Made by a program: the position numbers and the translations under genes
The notes under the pieces: model-generated
Database searches by the model: none
Told to the model about the DNA's origin: nothing
The model's input: only the letters and a program-made list of their open reading frames with translations
In this document: positions 11,221-22,025 of the stretch, one piece after another
Position numbering within the stretch: the stretch's first letter is position 1
Layout: every line of letters starts with the position of its first letter
Source of the DNA: Asterella californica
Lineage: Eukaryota > Streptophyta > Marchantiopsida > Marchantiales > Aytoniaceae
Assembly (NCBI GenBank): GCA_036924285.1
Contig: JAYKYS010000010.1
Span: forward strand, 1,178,001 to 1,242,000
Reading direction: 5' to 3'
DNA: 64,000 nucleotides

Positions 11221-12260
11221 TCGAGCACCTAGTGCGACTGGTCGTTGATCTCTCCTCAAATTAGCCATCTCAACTCTCAAATCTCTCAACGGTTGAGTGA
11301 TCTCTTCAATCATGTTATTCTGATTTTGATTCTCAACAGGTCGCTGCTGTTGTCTTGGTCCTTTTTGTGCTGGGATCGGCACTACAAGCGCTTGGGGAAC
11401 CACAACAGGTGCTTGAGGGATCACTATAGGTGCCTGGGGTATTATCTGAGGTATTATAGGAGAAGGAGCTACTCTCTGCTCTGGCAAGGCCTCTAGCTGT
11501 AGTGCCATCCTACCACGTCGTTGTCTAGAGTAGATACTCCTTCCTCCAATCTCCTCCAATCAGATGTAACGCCCCCTTCAGCTCCACAATCAGCTAACAT
11601 GAAGCAAAGTTTGTCTGTTGTGAACTCATCCAGAGCCCCTAAGAACAACTCCGTCTTCCTAGCATCCAACGTCAACCTCTCTAGATCAGAAAGCTGAGAG
11701 TACCTCTTCTCAAACTCACGAATTATCTCATTCAATCCCATGGAACGTCCAAGCTGACGCTCTATCCAGACCATGAGGGTTCTACTGGTGACTCTTTCAG
11801 AATCATCTTCTAGAAACTCTTCTCTCAGTGCACGTTCAAACAAAGTCCACCCACCTAAATGTCTTCTCTGTAAATTTCTCACCTTCTCTCTCAGTTCATG
11901 GACAACAGTCAACTCAAAGCTTAGAATTACCTCAACTTCAGGTGTCCTAACCAACTCCATCTCACCCACATACTCCCACAAGTACCTAGTAACATCTCTT
12001 CCATCAAATCGTTCACATCTACCCACTGTTGCTTGTAACGCCTTTGTGGATTTCTGCTCAGCTCCCCTAATTGCAAGCTGCTGCTGAATCAAGGCAGTCA
12101 ACGTCTGAAGAATCTGAGACGTGTCTATGGCAGGCTGTGCTGCTGCTGTTGGAAACACCGTAGGTCCTCCTTGAGAGTCAATTCCATCCTGACCAAGAGT
12201 CCCTTGGACATGAGCACCTTGAGCAGCAGCCACACCATGTACAGCAGCACTGTGATCCAT
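11176..12260 (-). pseudogene. Gypsy A gag
   Basis: The block 11493-12260 opens with an ATG (MDHSAAVHGV), a Gln/Ala-rich N-terminus and a capsid-like helical part with FDGRDVTRYLWEYVGEMEL, and ends near CGAEGGVTSDWRRLEEG. A frame change near 11550 leads to a Pro/Val/Ile-rich segment (IPQAPVVVPQALVVP). Element B has an equivalent gag at 28530-29170. Structural protein of the particle; broken here. Confidence 0.75.
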
Positions 12261-12304
12261 TTTCCACCCAATCTAGTCATTCTCTAAATCAATCACCTCA
12301 ATAT

Positions 12305-12322
12305 CTCTCAGTGGAAGCACCA
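12305..12322 (-). promoter_or_regulatory. Candidate primer-binding site of gypsy A
   Basis: On the minus strand TGGTGCTTCCACTGAGAG lies two bases after a TGACA end that fits the end of an LTR and just upstream of gag. It starts TGG, as sites complementary to a tRNA 3' CCA do. I cannot name the tRNA with confidence. Confidence 0.5.
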
Positions 12323-12324
12323 GA

Positions 12325-13112
12325 TGTCACGACGAGAGTCTTTCTTGGGTAGGACGGACCTCCTGACTGTAATTGATCAGAGAAACGACCTAAAGAGAAA
12401 ATAGGATGTTGTTGGCAATGAGATCTCAAAATCCTACTTCTTGCTGCCACCAATTACAAGACAAACACTCAAACATACATCCAGCATACACTCAGGTGCA
12501 CAGATAGATCTTTCAGGATTCAGAATTTCTTTATTTCAGTGCCGGCTGCACCATCAATTTCTTCAATTGTAAGAAAAATCTCTCTCTCTTCCTCTCTTGT
12601 GCGTCTCTCTCTCCGTCTATCACTTTTCTGCCAAAAATCTACCAAGTTCACCTCAATCTCAATCTAGTAGGTGAAATTCAGGCCCCTGACTCTTATTCCT
12701 CTCCTTGCGTCAATCTCCCAACTGAAAACTCTCAGAAATTTGGTTCAACAACGATCAAAAACCTCTCACAGATCATAAAACTGATCTCCGCTCAATAGAC
12801 TCTCTCCTGAAGATAATTTTCTCCAAAACAAGTTGTTAGACACAGTTCAAGCCTTAAAGCACTTGGTCCCCTCCTTGCGACGACCTCCCAATTCAGTCTT
12901 CTCAGAAATTTGATCTCCCTTGCTCCCAAGCTTCTCCTACGCGTCTTGATGGCTCCCCCCCTTCAGCTCTCTGCAAAAGTCCTCTTTTTCTCGATGTTCC
13001 CCGCAACATTCTCCGCTTCCTTCCAACGCAACGTTTTTCCGCAACATCGACTGTAACATCAACTGCGACGTCGGCTGTTTTCTTCAAAACCCCTAACGAC
13101 GTACTTAACAGA
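12325..13112 (-). mobile_element. Candidate 5' LTR of gypsy A
   Basis: The inner edge (TGACA at 12325) is supported by the adjacent primer site. The outer edge, TGTTAAGTACG at 13112, is a guess from the TG rule. An AATAAA-like signal at about 12535 lies in a plausible position. No second LTR is available for comparison. Confidence 0.35.
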
Positions 13113-14125
13113 TAAGCATACCCCCTGCTAAGCTAGACCATTGATTAATAAAATTTTCTCGGCTCTCGATGCCATCTTGATGCCATCTTGAATATACCAC
13201 AAGCCATCCAATGTAAGCCGAAGCCCCTACACTTATGGAGCTACCCCACAGGGCTTACAGCCCCCCATATGCGCACCAAGTATCTCCCATGGTATATTCA
13301 CGGTGGCATGCGGAGGCTTAGGTCAGGAAGCCCACGATTAAGAGAGATTTTGGTCTCCCGCCCCTAGATATGCAAGACGTGGCTGCGTATCCAACATAGA
13401 CTCCCTTCTAGGAGGTCAACATGCCGGAATAGGAAACACAGACCAAGGAAAATTGATCCGGAGATCACTTTCCTCCTAGGCAGACGCCCTATCACTGGGA
13501 TGGCCTCTGTTTCCGTTCTAAAAGATAATAAAGTTGGTACATATCCGAAAGTTGTAGGAAAATGTTCTGTGAAACGTTTACTAGCATTATCTGCTCTAAC
13601 ATTTCTGTACAACTCCATTTTTAATGAATAAGGAGTCAAATCTATAGTACTTGTCAACACTAACGCACTCATACTCTCAAATTATGAATTTGAATCACGA
13701 GCCAGAATCGATAGATTTCTCTCTTTCGCATATTTCTTAGTCTAAAACTCGTACTAACTATTGCTTACAACACTTTCTGTCAAAACTGGAAGCATGAAGT
13801 CGTTTTCCTCGTCGAGCTTTGCATTCTGGTGTCTTTTGATCCCTTTAGGGTGATATTCCAATCCAAGCTAGGGGACAGCTTGCCAAGCATAGCCCCAGCT
13901 TAGCTCCTACCCAACTTGATAAGCTAGGGCGTAACTTCCTAAACAAATGCTGGTCGAGTGTCTTCTGAAGCTCCGTTTCATCATCTTGAACGTCACGTAC
14001 TACGACACCGTGCTCGGAAGCGCGTTCAACGCGAAAGTCTTATTGATAGACTTAGGAACATTTCTCGTGAAAGACTTTGGAACATCTCGAGTGGCCTCCT
14101 AAATAGTCCTAAATAGTTGCGGAAG
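13113..14125. other. MULE internal sequence, one unrecognised ORF
   Basis: A 102-codon minus-strand ORF (13364-13672) contains SGSIFLGLCFLFRHVDL but matches no family I know. The segment 13862-13950 recurs at 39393-39480. Nothing else is supported. Confidence 0.35.
13862..13950 (+). repeat. Dispersed repeat, copy at left
   Basis: It shares with 39393-39480 the ordered runs atattccaa/atataagctagggg, cagcttg, ccctagcttagc and acctactcagctt or close variants. Similar cctagcttg words also start each unit of the 157 bp tandem repeat at 25967. Confidence 0.6.
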
Positions 14126-14129
14126 CTGA

Positions 14130-14345
14130 TAGCTCAGTGCGACCTAGGTTCGGTCGCACTGAGTGCGCAGCTATAAGCGATCGCGCTGCGTTCAGTGCGA
14201 CTAAACCTATATCGCACTGAGCGCGCGGCTAAAAGCCGCCGCGCTGCGCTCTATGTGATCGAACCTATGTCGCACTGAGCGCGCGACTATACACTACGCT
14301 TAGTGCGACCGAGACAAGATCGCACTGAGCGCGCGGATAGTGGAA
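14130..14345. repeat. Hairpin-repeat array, array 3
   Basis: About four palindromic units have arms like CAGTGCGACCTAGG / CGGTCGCACTGAG and CAGTGCGAC / TCGCACTGAGCGCG, separated by ggctaaaagccgc-type linkers that can themselves fold. Same family as arrays 1, 2 and 4. Confidence 0.8.
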
Positions 14346-15420
14346 GTGACATATCTAAGATTGACATGTTGCCTTGCGTAGAGTGATATTCTAGCTTATT
14401 TTAAGTAGACTTGCGCATAGTGATTTTCCTGCTTATTCTGCTCTTTTTAAGTAGACTGATCCAACCTGAAAGTTTAGAGACAGGAGAAAAGAGACATTTG
14501 AAGTGTTAGATATCACTGAATAGTCACTGAGGAGGGTGATTTTCGCATTACATCAAAGTGACAATGCAAAGGGACTTGGCCGTTTAGAGAGAACAAAGTT
14601 TTATGAGGTCTCTGTTACCTCGTGAGGCTTTCAGGACATTACTATAAGACTAAGACTGTCACGATTTAGAGCACATTAAATATTTAGAGACCAGTCACAA
14701 ATTAGAGTCACCCTCCTGGGAGTTGAACCCAAGCAGGTCAAGTCGACCTGGTTCGACAAGGTGTCATGCACAAAATGAAACAATAACCACAAGCTCAAAA
14801 ACAAAAAGATGTTACAAAAATTAATGCAAATACAATGAGAGGCCAGTAGATGCTCATGTATGTTGTTGTCCTCGAGATCGCAAAACAATTATACAGTGAC
14901 GGACTTTTCTCTCAAAAAGTTGGAACGCCCTGTCAAGTGACTTCAACAAAAGAGGGTTGTCATGTTCACGATTGCAAAGCGTTAAGTCAAGAATCTCTTG
15001 ACATCACTCGACAAGATTCGATCTTTTTGTGTCTTCAGATGCTCTTTGCGAGCGTGCATGTGCATCGTCTGCACCCTCTGTAAAATCAAAGTGAGTAGGA
15101 CAATTTGACATTTCTTCATTTACATATACATGACGTGTTCAAAACATGGGTTCAGATCATCTAGCACAACTTCTCTGTTGAAAAAGCTAACCGAACTGGT
15201 GAAAACATACAGTGGGTACGTGCAACGTCAGAACGTAGATGAGTACACGGGTTGTATCGCAAACTTCTCAACATAAGCTCTCATCAAATGCTTGCATAAT
15301 AAGTTTTTGGGCTATTCGAAAATGAGTAGCAAAAGCATATCCATCTCTCGGAGTCTGTGAAGTGACAATGGATAGGAGATACATCTTTACTCAGATATTT
15401 GCGTCAAGTGATATGAAACT
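14346..15420. other. Region downstream of MULE transposase, no gene recognised
   Basis: A B-box-like word GGTTCAACTCC occurs on the minus strand near 14725 without a convincing A box. A 77-codon ORF at 14850-15083 (plus) is unrecognised. If the transposase had a C-terminal SWIM finger it should lie here on the minus strand, but I could not find its CxC...CxH spacing. Confidence 0.3.
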
Positions 15421-15424
15421 GTTC

Positions 15425-16640
15425 TCACCAGCTGGGAAATAAACGTCCGTGAATGATTTGGTGTAGCAACACTTGCATATCCGCCACAAGACTTTCACAG
15501 ATGATAAGCGTCAACTTATCTAAACGAGGGCGGTTAAAGGCATATTTGTAATTGTGCTTCAATTTTCTCCAGTGACTCTCGACAATATTCGCAATACACG
15601 ACAAGCAAAGAAGAGGTTTTGATGCTCTGCTGAAAATTTCTCATTTGTCTGGACTGTACCATTCTCGCCAGAGATATATCCACAAAGACAAAAGGTTCGA
15701 ACTCTTACAGAATTCATAAATCTCACGAACAGCCGTAGAGTGTAATACATCGGGAGTAAAAGATTTCCCTTCAGTGGATGATATAAGCGAATGCAAGTTA
15801 AAATGTTTGGTGATCATGTACACAACAACCTTTCGTTGTTGGACATTACACAACTCATCAACAACTCTCACATTGTCTGAAAATCAATTTACATCAATAA
15901 AAGAGAAAAAATTACTTACCTCCATACTGTTGTATGATCCATGATTTCGACCGCTGATTGAGCATGCTTCAAACAAAGCTGAACATACATAGCAGTAAAG
16001 ATAGAGCATAATGTCAAAATCTGATCAATGTTTTTGTCGGTGAGTGCAAACATCACACGTAATCCTCTATCTCTTAATCTCTCGAACCACATCACAAGAA
16101 CCATCTTTCTATATTGCTCCGTCACTGATCTGGAACTCTTCTTTGCATCACCTTGCTTCAAGTAGAACATGTACGATAAGGGTATACTAAAACCTCCGAA
16201 GTTTGCAGCAATAACGAACAGCTCAAAGCGCATCGAGTTAGTTTTGAAAGTACTATCTATAATAATTTCTCCGACACTACCTATATGCTCACAAAACGGT
16301 GTGCATATTGCAAAAGCAATGTACTCATCAATCTGTTCGTAGAACACCTCAACAAAGTCTTTCTGAGCTAAAGCTTCGATGCGTATCAACAAAGATGCAG
16401 ACTTCACTTGATCATCTATATCGCGGAGATATTGTCAGACTGTACTTCAACGATCCAAAAATTTACATGCGCCCGAGTTATACTCAAGGACTAATGAACT
16501 CTTTTTCACATAATATACTGTACATCTCAAGCTTCCGGAGATTCAATCCGGATATGGACTCCAAGAATGTGACAGCAGCAGTAAGAAAACAATGCAACTT
16601 ATGCATCGACTTCTCATGTGACAGCAAATATTGACACGTT
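15425..16640 (-). pseudogene. MULE transposase, spliced, with DDE-like residues
   Basis: Reading leftward, about 16440-15920 carries QYLRDIDDQVKSASLL, then EIIIDSTFKTNSMRFELF (first catalytic Asp in IDSTF), SIPLSYMFYL, ALTDKNIDQI (second Asp) and QLCLKHAQSAV (the C...H motif). A 43 nt GTAAGT...TTTCAG intron at 15877-15919 joins it to SLWIYLWREWYSPDK and IVESHWRKLKHNYKYAFNRPRLD, where VESHWR provides the expected Glu. This order is that of MULE/FAR1-type transposases. Stops occur after SPDK and upstream of 16440. It sits near the right TIR of the element it presumably once mobilised, transcribed away from that end. Confidence 0.8.
15877..15919 (-). other. Short intron in MULE transposase
   Basis: The donor GTAAGT and acceptor TTTTCAG flank 43 nt of T-rich sequence, and removing it joins two transposase segments. 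The length is shorter than most plant introns, so splicing is plausible but unproven. Confidence 0.5.
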
Positions 16641-17739
16641 AAATACATAAGCTTCTGCTGTACGTCCACCGTTACTCGTAAAGTTCCATTGCACTCAGAT
16701 CGATCTATCTTTCACTTTTCTCTGGTTGTCTCACCAAAGATATGGATCATTCATCCTCTCTGAATTTTGTCCTGTCAGATCGTGAGGTACACCAAAATGT
16801 CACCTTTAAGATCGAATAGTTTTTCATAAAAACACACGGGTTACGTACCTCTCAATAGTATCCAGAGGCTACCTCCATATTCAGAATGATGCTTGTCTTC
16901 AGCCAAGACGTCAAACACACATACAAGTTAATGGAGTTCAAAGTCTGCAACTCATGCATGCTACTCTAATCTGAAAGGTGGACTTTAAGTCAGAAAAACA
17001 CAAACCCGTCTTTGTCATCCTCATCCTCGACTCTTGCACAACATGAATCATTTTTGAATGATCACACTGAAAGCGTTGTCATCATCAGTCTCATTCTCTA
17101 TAGCCGCTTCGCACGTAATACCGAGGTTCGTTTTGTTATAACACTGGTTACACTACTTGAACACAACTAAGTCAAGAAGGTTATGTCCCTTGCTAGCACG
17201 CGTGAATACGCTGATTGACAACATTCGATTGCATCGATTGCAGTAAACCATCTCTATGATCAAGCACTCGAAAGCATGAAGACCATACGACTATACTGTG
17301 ACACCACTACAAGCACAACGAGCAAGACACTGCGGGATAGATGCAAACACTCACTGACTAGCTCAGTGACTCCAAAATTTTCAAGCTATTAGGTCTATCA
17401 GACTTTCTGCAATAGTCAACAAGCTCTCTACACAGACAATCCAGCGGAATTCAACAACGAAAAACGGCAAAACCTCTACTGATGAGCGGTTTCTGCTATC
17501 TAAAATTCGAGAACAGCGAATCAAGAACAGAAATTCAAGAACAGAGAATTTCTGCCAAATTCAGCGAGTTCTCAGAGAATTTCAGCAATCAATCGACGAG
17601 AGTTCAATGAACGCGAAATGTCGAACATGCAATGCAAATTATTTTCTTCACGAACACAAGCCCGCATGCCGCCTCCAACTGTAACATGGTAACATGGCGC
17701 CTCCAGGCGTCTTCAATACTATCGTCATAGTACAAGACG
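16641..17739. other. MULE internal sequence between transposase and right TIR
   Basis: No reading frame of note. It probably includes the promoter side of the transposase. The segment 17450-17580 is rich in the repeated words gaattc/agaacag/aatttc. Confidence 0.4.
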
Positions 17740-18010
17740 CGCTGAATTATGGACGAACGGACGACGACAACGGACCAAGCAACGGTCGGACGACGAGAAC
17801 CTTGACTGCCCGAAATGACCGTGACTGCAGTTCGGATCGTGACCGTGACTGCAGTTCGTGACTGCAAAACCGTGACCGTGACTGCAGTTCGAAGCTCGGA
17901 ACCCATTTAACAGGTGAGTCGACCGACTACGAATCTGGAATCCATCACTAATCAATTCGGACGTATAAACCCTGAATTAATTCGCGGAACTGTGCAACAG
18001 CTGCAGGCTT
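17740..18010 (-). repeat. MULE right terminal inverted repeat
   Basis: The reverse complement aligns with 2292-2575. The inner part contains four near-copies of the word GTGACCGTGACTGCAGTTCG on the plus strand. The outer end reads CTGTGCAACAGCTGCAGGCTT. Confidence 0.85.
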
Positions 18011-18019
18011 GATGAGCTG
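18011..18019. repeat. Right 9 bp target-site duplication of MULE
   Basis: GATGAGCTG, identical to 2283-2291; beyond it the sequence resumes colinearity with the inverted arm (gaaacgacgagattgcccag). Confidence 0.9.
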
Positions 18020-18414
18020 GAAACGACGAGATTGCCCAGAATCTGCTAAGTAGTCTCTTGCAGCCAGAAGCCTTCTTGTCCAAGGTGAATGGAATGAGGA
18101 ACGTTCTCGTCTCATAAGAGCCCGAAGGGACATGCTTTTGGGGCCATGAAGGTAGGAGAAGTAGGGAACGGAATCATGCAAATGAATGAAACGCTATCAT
18201 GGAAGTATGAGACTGTCCGGCACAATCACTCTGTCGGGAATCATCGACATGTGTGTGACTTGGTACTTTGGACACGCCGTGTGCTGCTTATGATTTCTAG
18301 TACCGTAAAACTTGAATGAAATAGATGTTTACAATCCGAAAGAAGCTGGTGACATTCACAGGGCATTGCGCGCAAATACAGATAGCCCTATGATGTGTTG
18401 ACGGGCCGAAACGT

Positions 18415-18798
18415 TTGAAAGTAAAGTTCCCTTGCTGCCGTGCCAAGTCAAATGACCCGTCTCAGATGCAGATGTCCATCTGTAGCCTCGTCAGTCTCGT
18501 AAATAACTTTTGCGTAATCGATAGATCATTGAAGAGAAGCAGTATGTGCAGTACTTTCCAAGAATGTCGCAACACAGTGATAGTCCAAATGGCGGCCGTA
18601 CGGCTTCGATGTGTTAGCACATTAATACTCGCCGTGACTGCTGTAATCAAAGCGTTGCCGCCAAGCTACAAGGCTTTTGTTGGTCGAAATGACGGAGAAA
18701 GGAACGTGGATGAGTATGGTTCCTTCCTAGACGATCATCTGGAATCCATCAATCCATACAAGTTGAGTGGGTCTGACAAGTGGCATTGTGGCGAATGA
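18415..18798 (+). CDS. Unknown 127-codon ORF, conserved in the other arm
   Basis: I do not recognise this protein. The core from MSICSLV through SMCSTFQECRNTVIVQMAAV, a hydrophobic segment (VSTLILAVTAVIKALPP) and an acidic tail (GERNVDEYGSFLDDHLESIN) is preserved in frame in the inverted copy at 58036-58347, with only a few amino-acid changes. Upstream of the core the two copies differ by indels, so the listed start is doubtful and the real start may be a downstream Met. One membrane-spanning helix is possible. Conservation of the frame hints at coding, but the copies could also simply be young. Confidence 0.4.
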   Translation: MKVKFPCCRAKSNDPSQMQMSICSLVSLVNNFCVIDRSLKRSSMCSTFQECRNTVIVQMAAVRLRCVSTLILAVTAVIKALPPSYKAFVGRNDGERNVDEYGSFLDDHLESINPYKLSGSDKWHCGE

Positions 18799-19927
18799 AG
18801 TTTGGATATGTTCATTGCAAAGTCCTTCTGTTCAGACTTTACCTATACTTTGATTTTGCTTTACATCATGTGTTTACGTGCCTTGGATAGCATTTGAGTC
18901 AAACTCTACATGCCATCTGGTTGGACGATCTCTCGTAACCGTAAAGAATATCCTCTTTACGTGTACAACAGAGAGACAAGTGCTCCAGGTCACGCAGTAG
19001 AATGCATTTTGCGGGTTTTCTTTCAGAAAATTATATATTTTAACCGTTATTTAGAAAACGGTTATGGTGATTACCATTAGTCATCATTTCAGGGTTGAAA
19101 ACTAATCGAGGGTTACTAGGTGTAAGAGGGAAGTTACTGTTTCTCCGAAAGCTGGTTTGCCCTTGTACCATATATATTCCATCGCTAATCGTTTTACTTT
19201 CTTTTCTAATCATGATTAGCATGTCTGAATATCTCCAACCAAACTCGATCCATCCGAAGTATAATATGAAGTCGGTAGTAAGTGATCTACTTTAGCCACA
19301 AAAGGAAGATCACATTAATGTTTTCAACTGACCCCTAGATGAGCATCTGAATCCATCTAACGATTGAGGTTTACAATACTGACTAGGAGGTTTTAGGCGG
19401 TAGCGCACCATGTGAAAATTTGAAATCTAGCCGCGGGGTCAGCTACAAGCAAGAGTGCTACAAGCTTAAACAGTTCAGTGGCACGCAAGTGTGTCTAGAG
19501 TATACTTCAGCGTTGTTTGAATTCTCTAACACCGGTACTGTCCGGACTGTGACTCTGGCGTTTAGCGGTTTACTTCGGTTTTTTAGTGGGTGTACGCCCT
19601 CTACTTTTGCTATGAACGACAAATATGCACCCTTTAGGATCCGGCAAACGGAGGTGAACGTCCAGATCCTCGATCGTCCGACGCCTCTTCTTTTTCCATT
19701 TCTTCCCCAGCAAAAGTTACCGGTTCATTTTACAGAGATCCGCGGTTCTCTCCGAACAGTGGAAACATCAGCTTCCCATACACTGAATCATAAGTCTTCG
19801 GTGTGACTCTAATTACTGACATCTAGGTCTAAATAAATGGTCGAGGTCGTGGGTACGTTTGAATCGGTGGATCTGATGATTACAGTTCCAAACAAGTGTA
19901 AATATATCACGTGTCGAGAGAATCTCA
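18799..19927. other. Arm sequence between unknown ORF and DUF674 gene
   Basis: The sequence is conserved with 56400-58020 of the other arm. Overlapping short ORFs at 19040-19295 are open on both strands in both copies, which more likely reflects low divergence than coding. At about 19610 the other arm has an extra 416 bp insertion. No known gene. Confidence 0.4.
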
Positions 19928-19966
19928 GTGTACGTATTACATCCAATGCTATATAATTATATTGCT

Positions 19967-20164
19967 ACACTAGTGGTAATCCACCGTTACGATACGCTTC
20001 TGGTGCTCATGACAGTATTATGTATGAAAGAAAGCAAAGACTGGTCTAGTCTCCATATAGAGGTCGACCCTTCTTTCGTACTTGCAGATATGATGTTATA
20101 TAACTTGTTCGTCAGAACGGATGTGAAGTATTTTAACTGTCTGCGCTTTACTCTTACCTCTTGA
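19967..20164 (+). promoter_or_regulatory. Upstream reading frame ahead of DUF674, conserved in both arms
   Basis: A frame containing HRYDTLLVL, LCMKESKDWSSL and DPSFVLADMMLYNLFVRTDV ends 35 nt before the DUF674 ATG. The other arm keeps it open (56175-56366, minus) with about nine substitutions and no frame break. It could be a short upstream ORF or an earlier exon. No family recognised. Confidence 0.35.
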
Positions 20165-20199
20165 GTCTCGGAACGTTGTACCGATCAGAGTTCGTGACG

Positions 20200-20997
20200 A
20201 TGTCTTCTGTTTCTCGACGAGTGCCGAAACCCGATGGCGAGAAGTTTCTGCAGGTTATGGTACTAAGAAGTCGAACTTTGAAGCGCGTGATTTACTTGGA
20301 GTGCGGGAAGGATTTTGTTGACATCTTGCTCAGTCTTTTCATAATGCCCATCGGCGCCATACTGAAGCTTTTGAAAGGTGCTGGTCTGGTACAGAGCATC
20401 GGCACAGGCTTATTTAAGATGTATACAAGCTTGGAGAACCTCGACCAGTCGACTCTCACCGTCGACAAAAGCATCCTGATCGAGCCTTCCGTTTCTTCTG
20501 GACCAAGCATTTTCTTATGTGGCCCTGAATTTGTTGGGAAGTCGTGTATTCACTCACGGTGCTCGAATGAAACGCTAATGGACAATCAGCTATGCACTGC
20601 ATGTGAAGCTGTTACACGGCTCCTGTGCCGAAACTCTAACTACCACACAAGAGGGGAAGTACTCCTTGGAGAAGGCCAGACAACTTGCAACTGCGGGGGT
20701 CCAGTTGAACAAGTCGATATAATCCAGTCAAAACTCGTGGGGACATCAACGTCAGGCGCTACGAAACTGCAAAAGGGCAATGAAGCCAATGCGGTTAAAG
20801 GCTTTGTAAGAGAAAACAGCACATTCATTATCAAAGAAGACCTTTCCATCGTAAAGTCGAGCACCATATCCAGCGTGGCCTTGCTGAAGAGTTGGAACGT
20901 CAACAGCTTTCAGGACTTGGACACCAAAGAGATCCGGATCGGAAGAAAAGAGGTAACTTTCTTTCACCTGCCCTTTTATGAACCGGAGATTGAGTAG
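20200..20997 (+). CDS. DUF674 family protein, left copy (265 aa)
   Basis: A complete frame from MSSVSRRVPKPDGEKF to a stop after YEPEIE. DUF674 is a land-plant family of unknown function. The recognisable parts are the N-terminal KRVIYLECGKDFVDILLSLF with a hydrophobic IMPIGAILKLL stretch and MYTSLENLDQS (about residues 25-85), a Cys-rich centre with CIHSRC, CTAC and CNCGG (about 120-180), and the family's C-terminal FIIKEDLSIVKSSTISSVALL (about 210-240). The start was chosen because both arms keep this ATG and because an in-frame upstream extension has no family similarity. The inverted copy (55339-56139) is about 90% identical in protein with a one-codon indel. Confidence 0.8.
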   Translation: MSSVSRRVPKPDGEKFLQVMVLRSRTLKRVIYLECGKDFVDILLSLFIMPIGAILKLLKGAGLVQSIGTGLFKMYTSLENLDQSTLTVDKSILIEPSVSSGPSIFLCGPEFVGKSCIHSRCSNETLMDNQLCTACEAVTRLLCRNSNYHTRGEVLLGEGQTTCNCGGPVEQVDIIQSKLVGTSTSGATKLQKGNEANAVKGFVRENSTFIIKEDLSIVKSSTISSVALLKSWNVNSFQDLDTKEIRIGRKEVTFFHLPFYEPEIE

Positions 20998-21500
20998 GGG
21001 TTCGAGGTCGATTTCATAGACTTCACAGAATTTGGTGGGAAGTATTCCCGAAGTCTTTAGTCGTTACGAAGTATGATCGTTGGACATCGGGTATATTATG
21101 TAGTCTTGGGTAACTAAAAGCCGTTCTAACCGTCGACTCAATGCTGTGCAGGGATTGCTTCTGGTGCAATCAGCTTTGGTGTCAAGTCAGCCTTTGACTG
21201 ATGTTTTCGGGTCCTTTTTTTGAGGAAATCCGCTCCGTTTCAGAATGAGATGATGTCTGCTAAATCATATCCTACAGTCACTGCTTGTCCTCTGCAGAAT
21301 TAGAAAGCGTTTTGTTTAAGTGCTGTAGCTATTGAACTATGTCTTGTCAAGAGCCACGGTTACAGGATTGAGCATGGTGGAGCAGAAGATGTTATTTTCT
21401 TTTCCCCATGGTTTCAACCACCTATTTGTGCCTTATATACTGCAGTTGTCAGTCCATAGCCCCTTGTTTAGTGATAGTGCTATATAGTAAGATCAGTTTT
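20998..21500. other. 3' flank of DUF674, no gene
   Basis: Conserved with about 54880-55338 of the other arm. It probably contains the 3' UTR. No RNA gene seen. Confidence 0.45.
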
Positions 21501-21602
21501 GGAAACACGACTTCATACGCACCAGCCTACAACTGGGCGAAGTCAGCCGTGCTATGAGGAATCTCGTCGGATGCAATTGGACGTACTACTACTAAACGTG
21601 TA

Positions 21603-21980
21603 TCACGTCCGAACTGGATTAAGCTTCACAGCATCTAGCACTTCGAGTATACCACGCGATAGACGAGTAATTCCCGAATGTTTTTCTGAAAGTGAATAGG
21701 GGATTATCATATGCACCGGAGTATGAGTATGTCTACTTCCCTTCAACTTTCGGTCAATGATTTCTACAGACGCGAGCACAAATCTCATCAGCTCCACGAA
21801 GGTAACAAGTTTATAACCCGCATACTTTTCGGGCGTGAGTTTGACGTCGTGATCGAAGGAGCGGGGTGGAATCCGCGGATTTGATATTGGACAGAGCCCA
21901 CACGGAGATTTCGAAGACCGAAATCTGTGCCTCTTACATACGTGAGACCAAACACCATATTAGTCTCGAATCGGATGTTT
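21603..21980 (-). pseudogene. Unknown short coding-like segment, present three times in window
   Basis: The minus strand reads KLTPEKYAGYKLV and TFVELMRFVLASVEIIDRKL, then HMIIPYSLSEK and LEVLDAVKLNPVRT before a stop. The right arm has the same segment at about 54440-54740 (with an out-of-frame base near 54572), and part of it recurs at 37325-37504. I do not recognise the family. Upstream of KLTPEKY no start is clear, so this may be a 3' exon. Confidence 0.4.
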
Positions 21981-22025
21981 TCTCATCGATGTATAACACA
22001 TCGGCGCGTCCACCATCCAACATTA

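Larger units (their letters stand above)
7560..13112 (-). mobile_element. Ty3/gypsy element A, degenerate, no integrase
   Basis: The element reads leftward: candidate 5' LTR, primer-binding site, gag, a zinc-knuckle remnant, protease, reverse transcriptase, RNase H and an LRWIAYIRSLNPE-type connection segment. The frame is broken many times. It ends at about 7560 just after the RNase H region, with no integrase and no 3' LTR. Its closest relative in the window is element B (28530-32620). It is nested in the MULE, abutting the FCP1/HAD-like exons. Confidence 0.82.
2292..18010. mobile_element. 15.7 kb MULE with long TIRs, own transposase and captured/nested sequence
   Basis: The element is bounded by a 9 bp target duplication and by imperfect terminal inverted repeats of about 270 bp. 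Its ends read TAATCCTGCAGTTGTGGCAC and, on the other strand, AAGCCTGCAGCTGTTGCAC. The homologous arm at 58814-58822 lacks it, so both edges are defined to the base. The cargo comprises its own MULE transposase near the right end, a degenerate FCP1/HAD-like gene, arrays of short hairpins and a nested gypsy element. The TIRs have diverged by very roughly a fifth and the transposase has stops, so the copy is old and probably immobile. Confidence 0.88.
18011..22025. repeat. Left arm of large inverted duplication, inner block
   Basis: The reverse complement of about 54327-58822. It holds an unknown ORF (18415-18798), a conserved AT-rich segment (19040-19300), the DUF674 gene and a short ORF near 21603-21797. 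The homology stops at a CCAACATTA/CCACATTA word next to a SINE-like insertion in the right arm. Confidence 0.9.

Noticed and set aside
14715..14740. Possible tRNA or SINE on the minus strand (GGTTCAACTCC)
   Set aside because: Only the B-box-like word is present; no acceptor stem, anticodon arm or convincing A box could be drawn.
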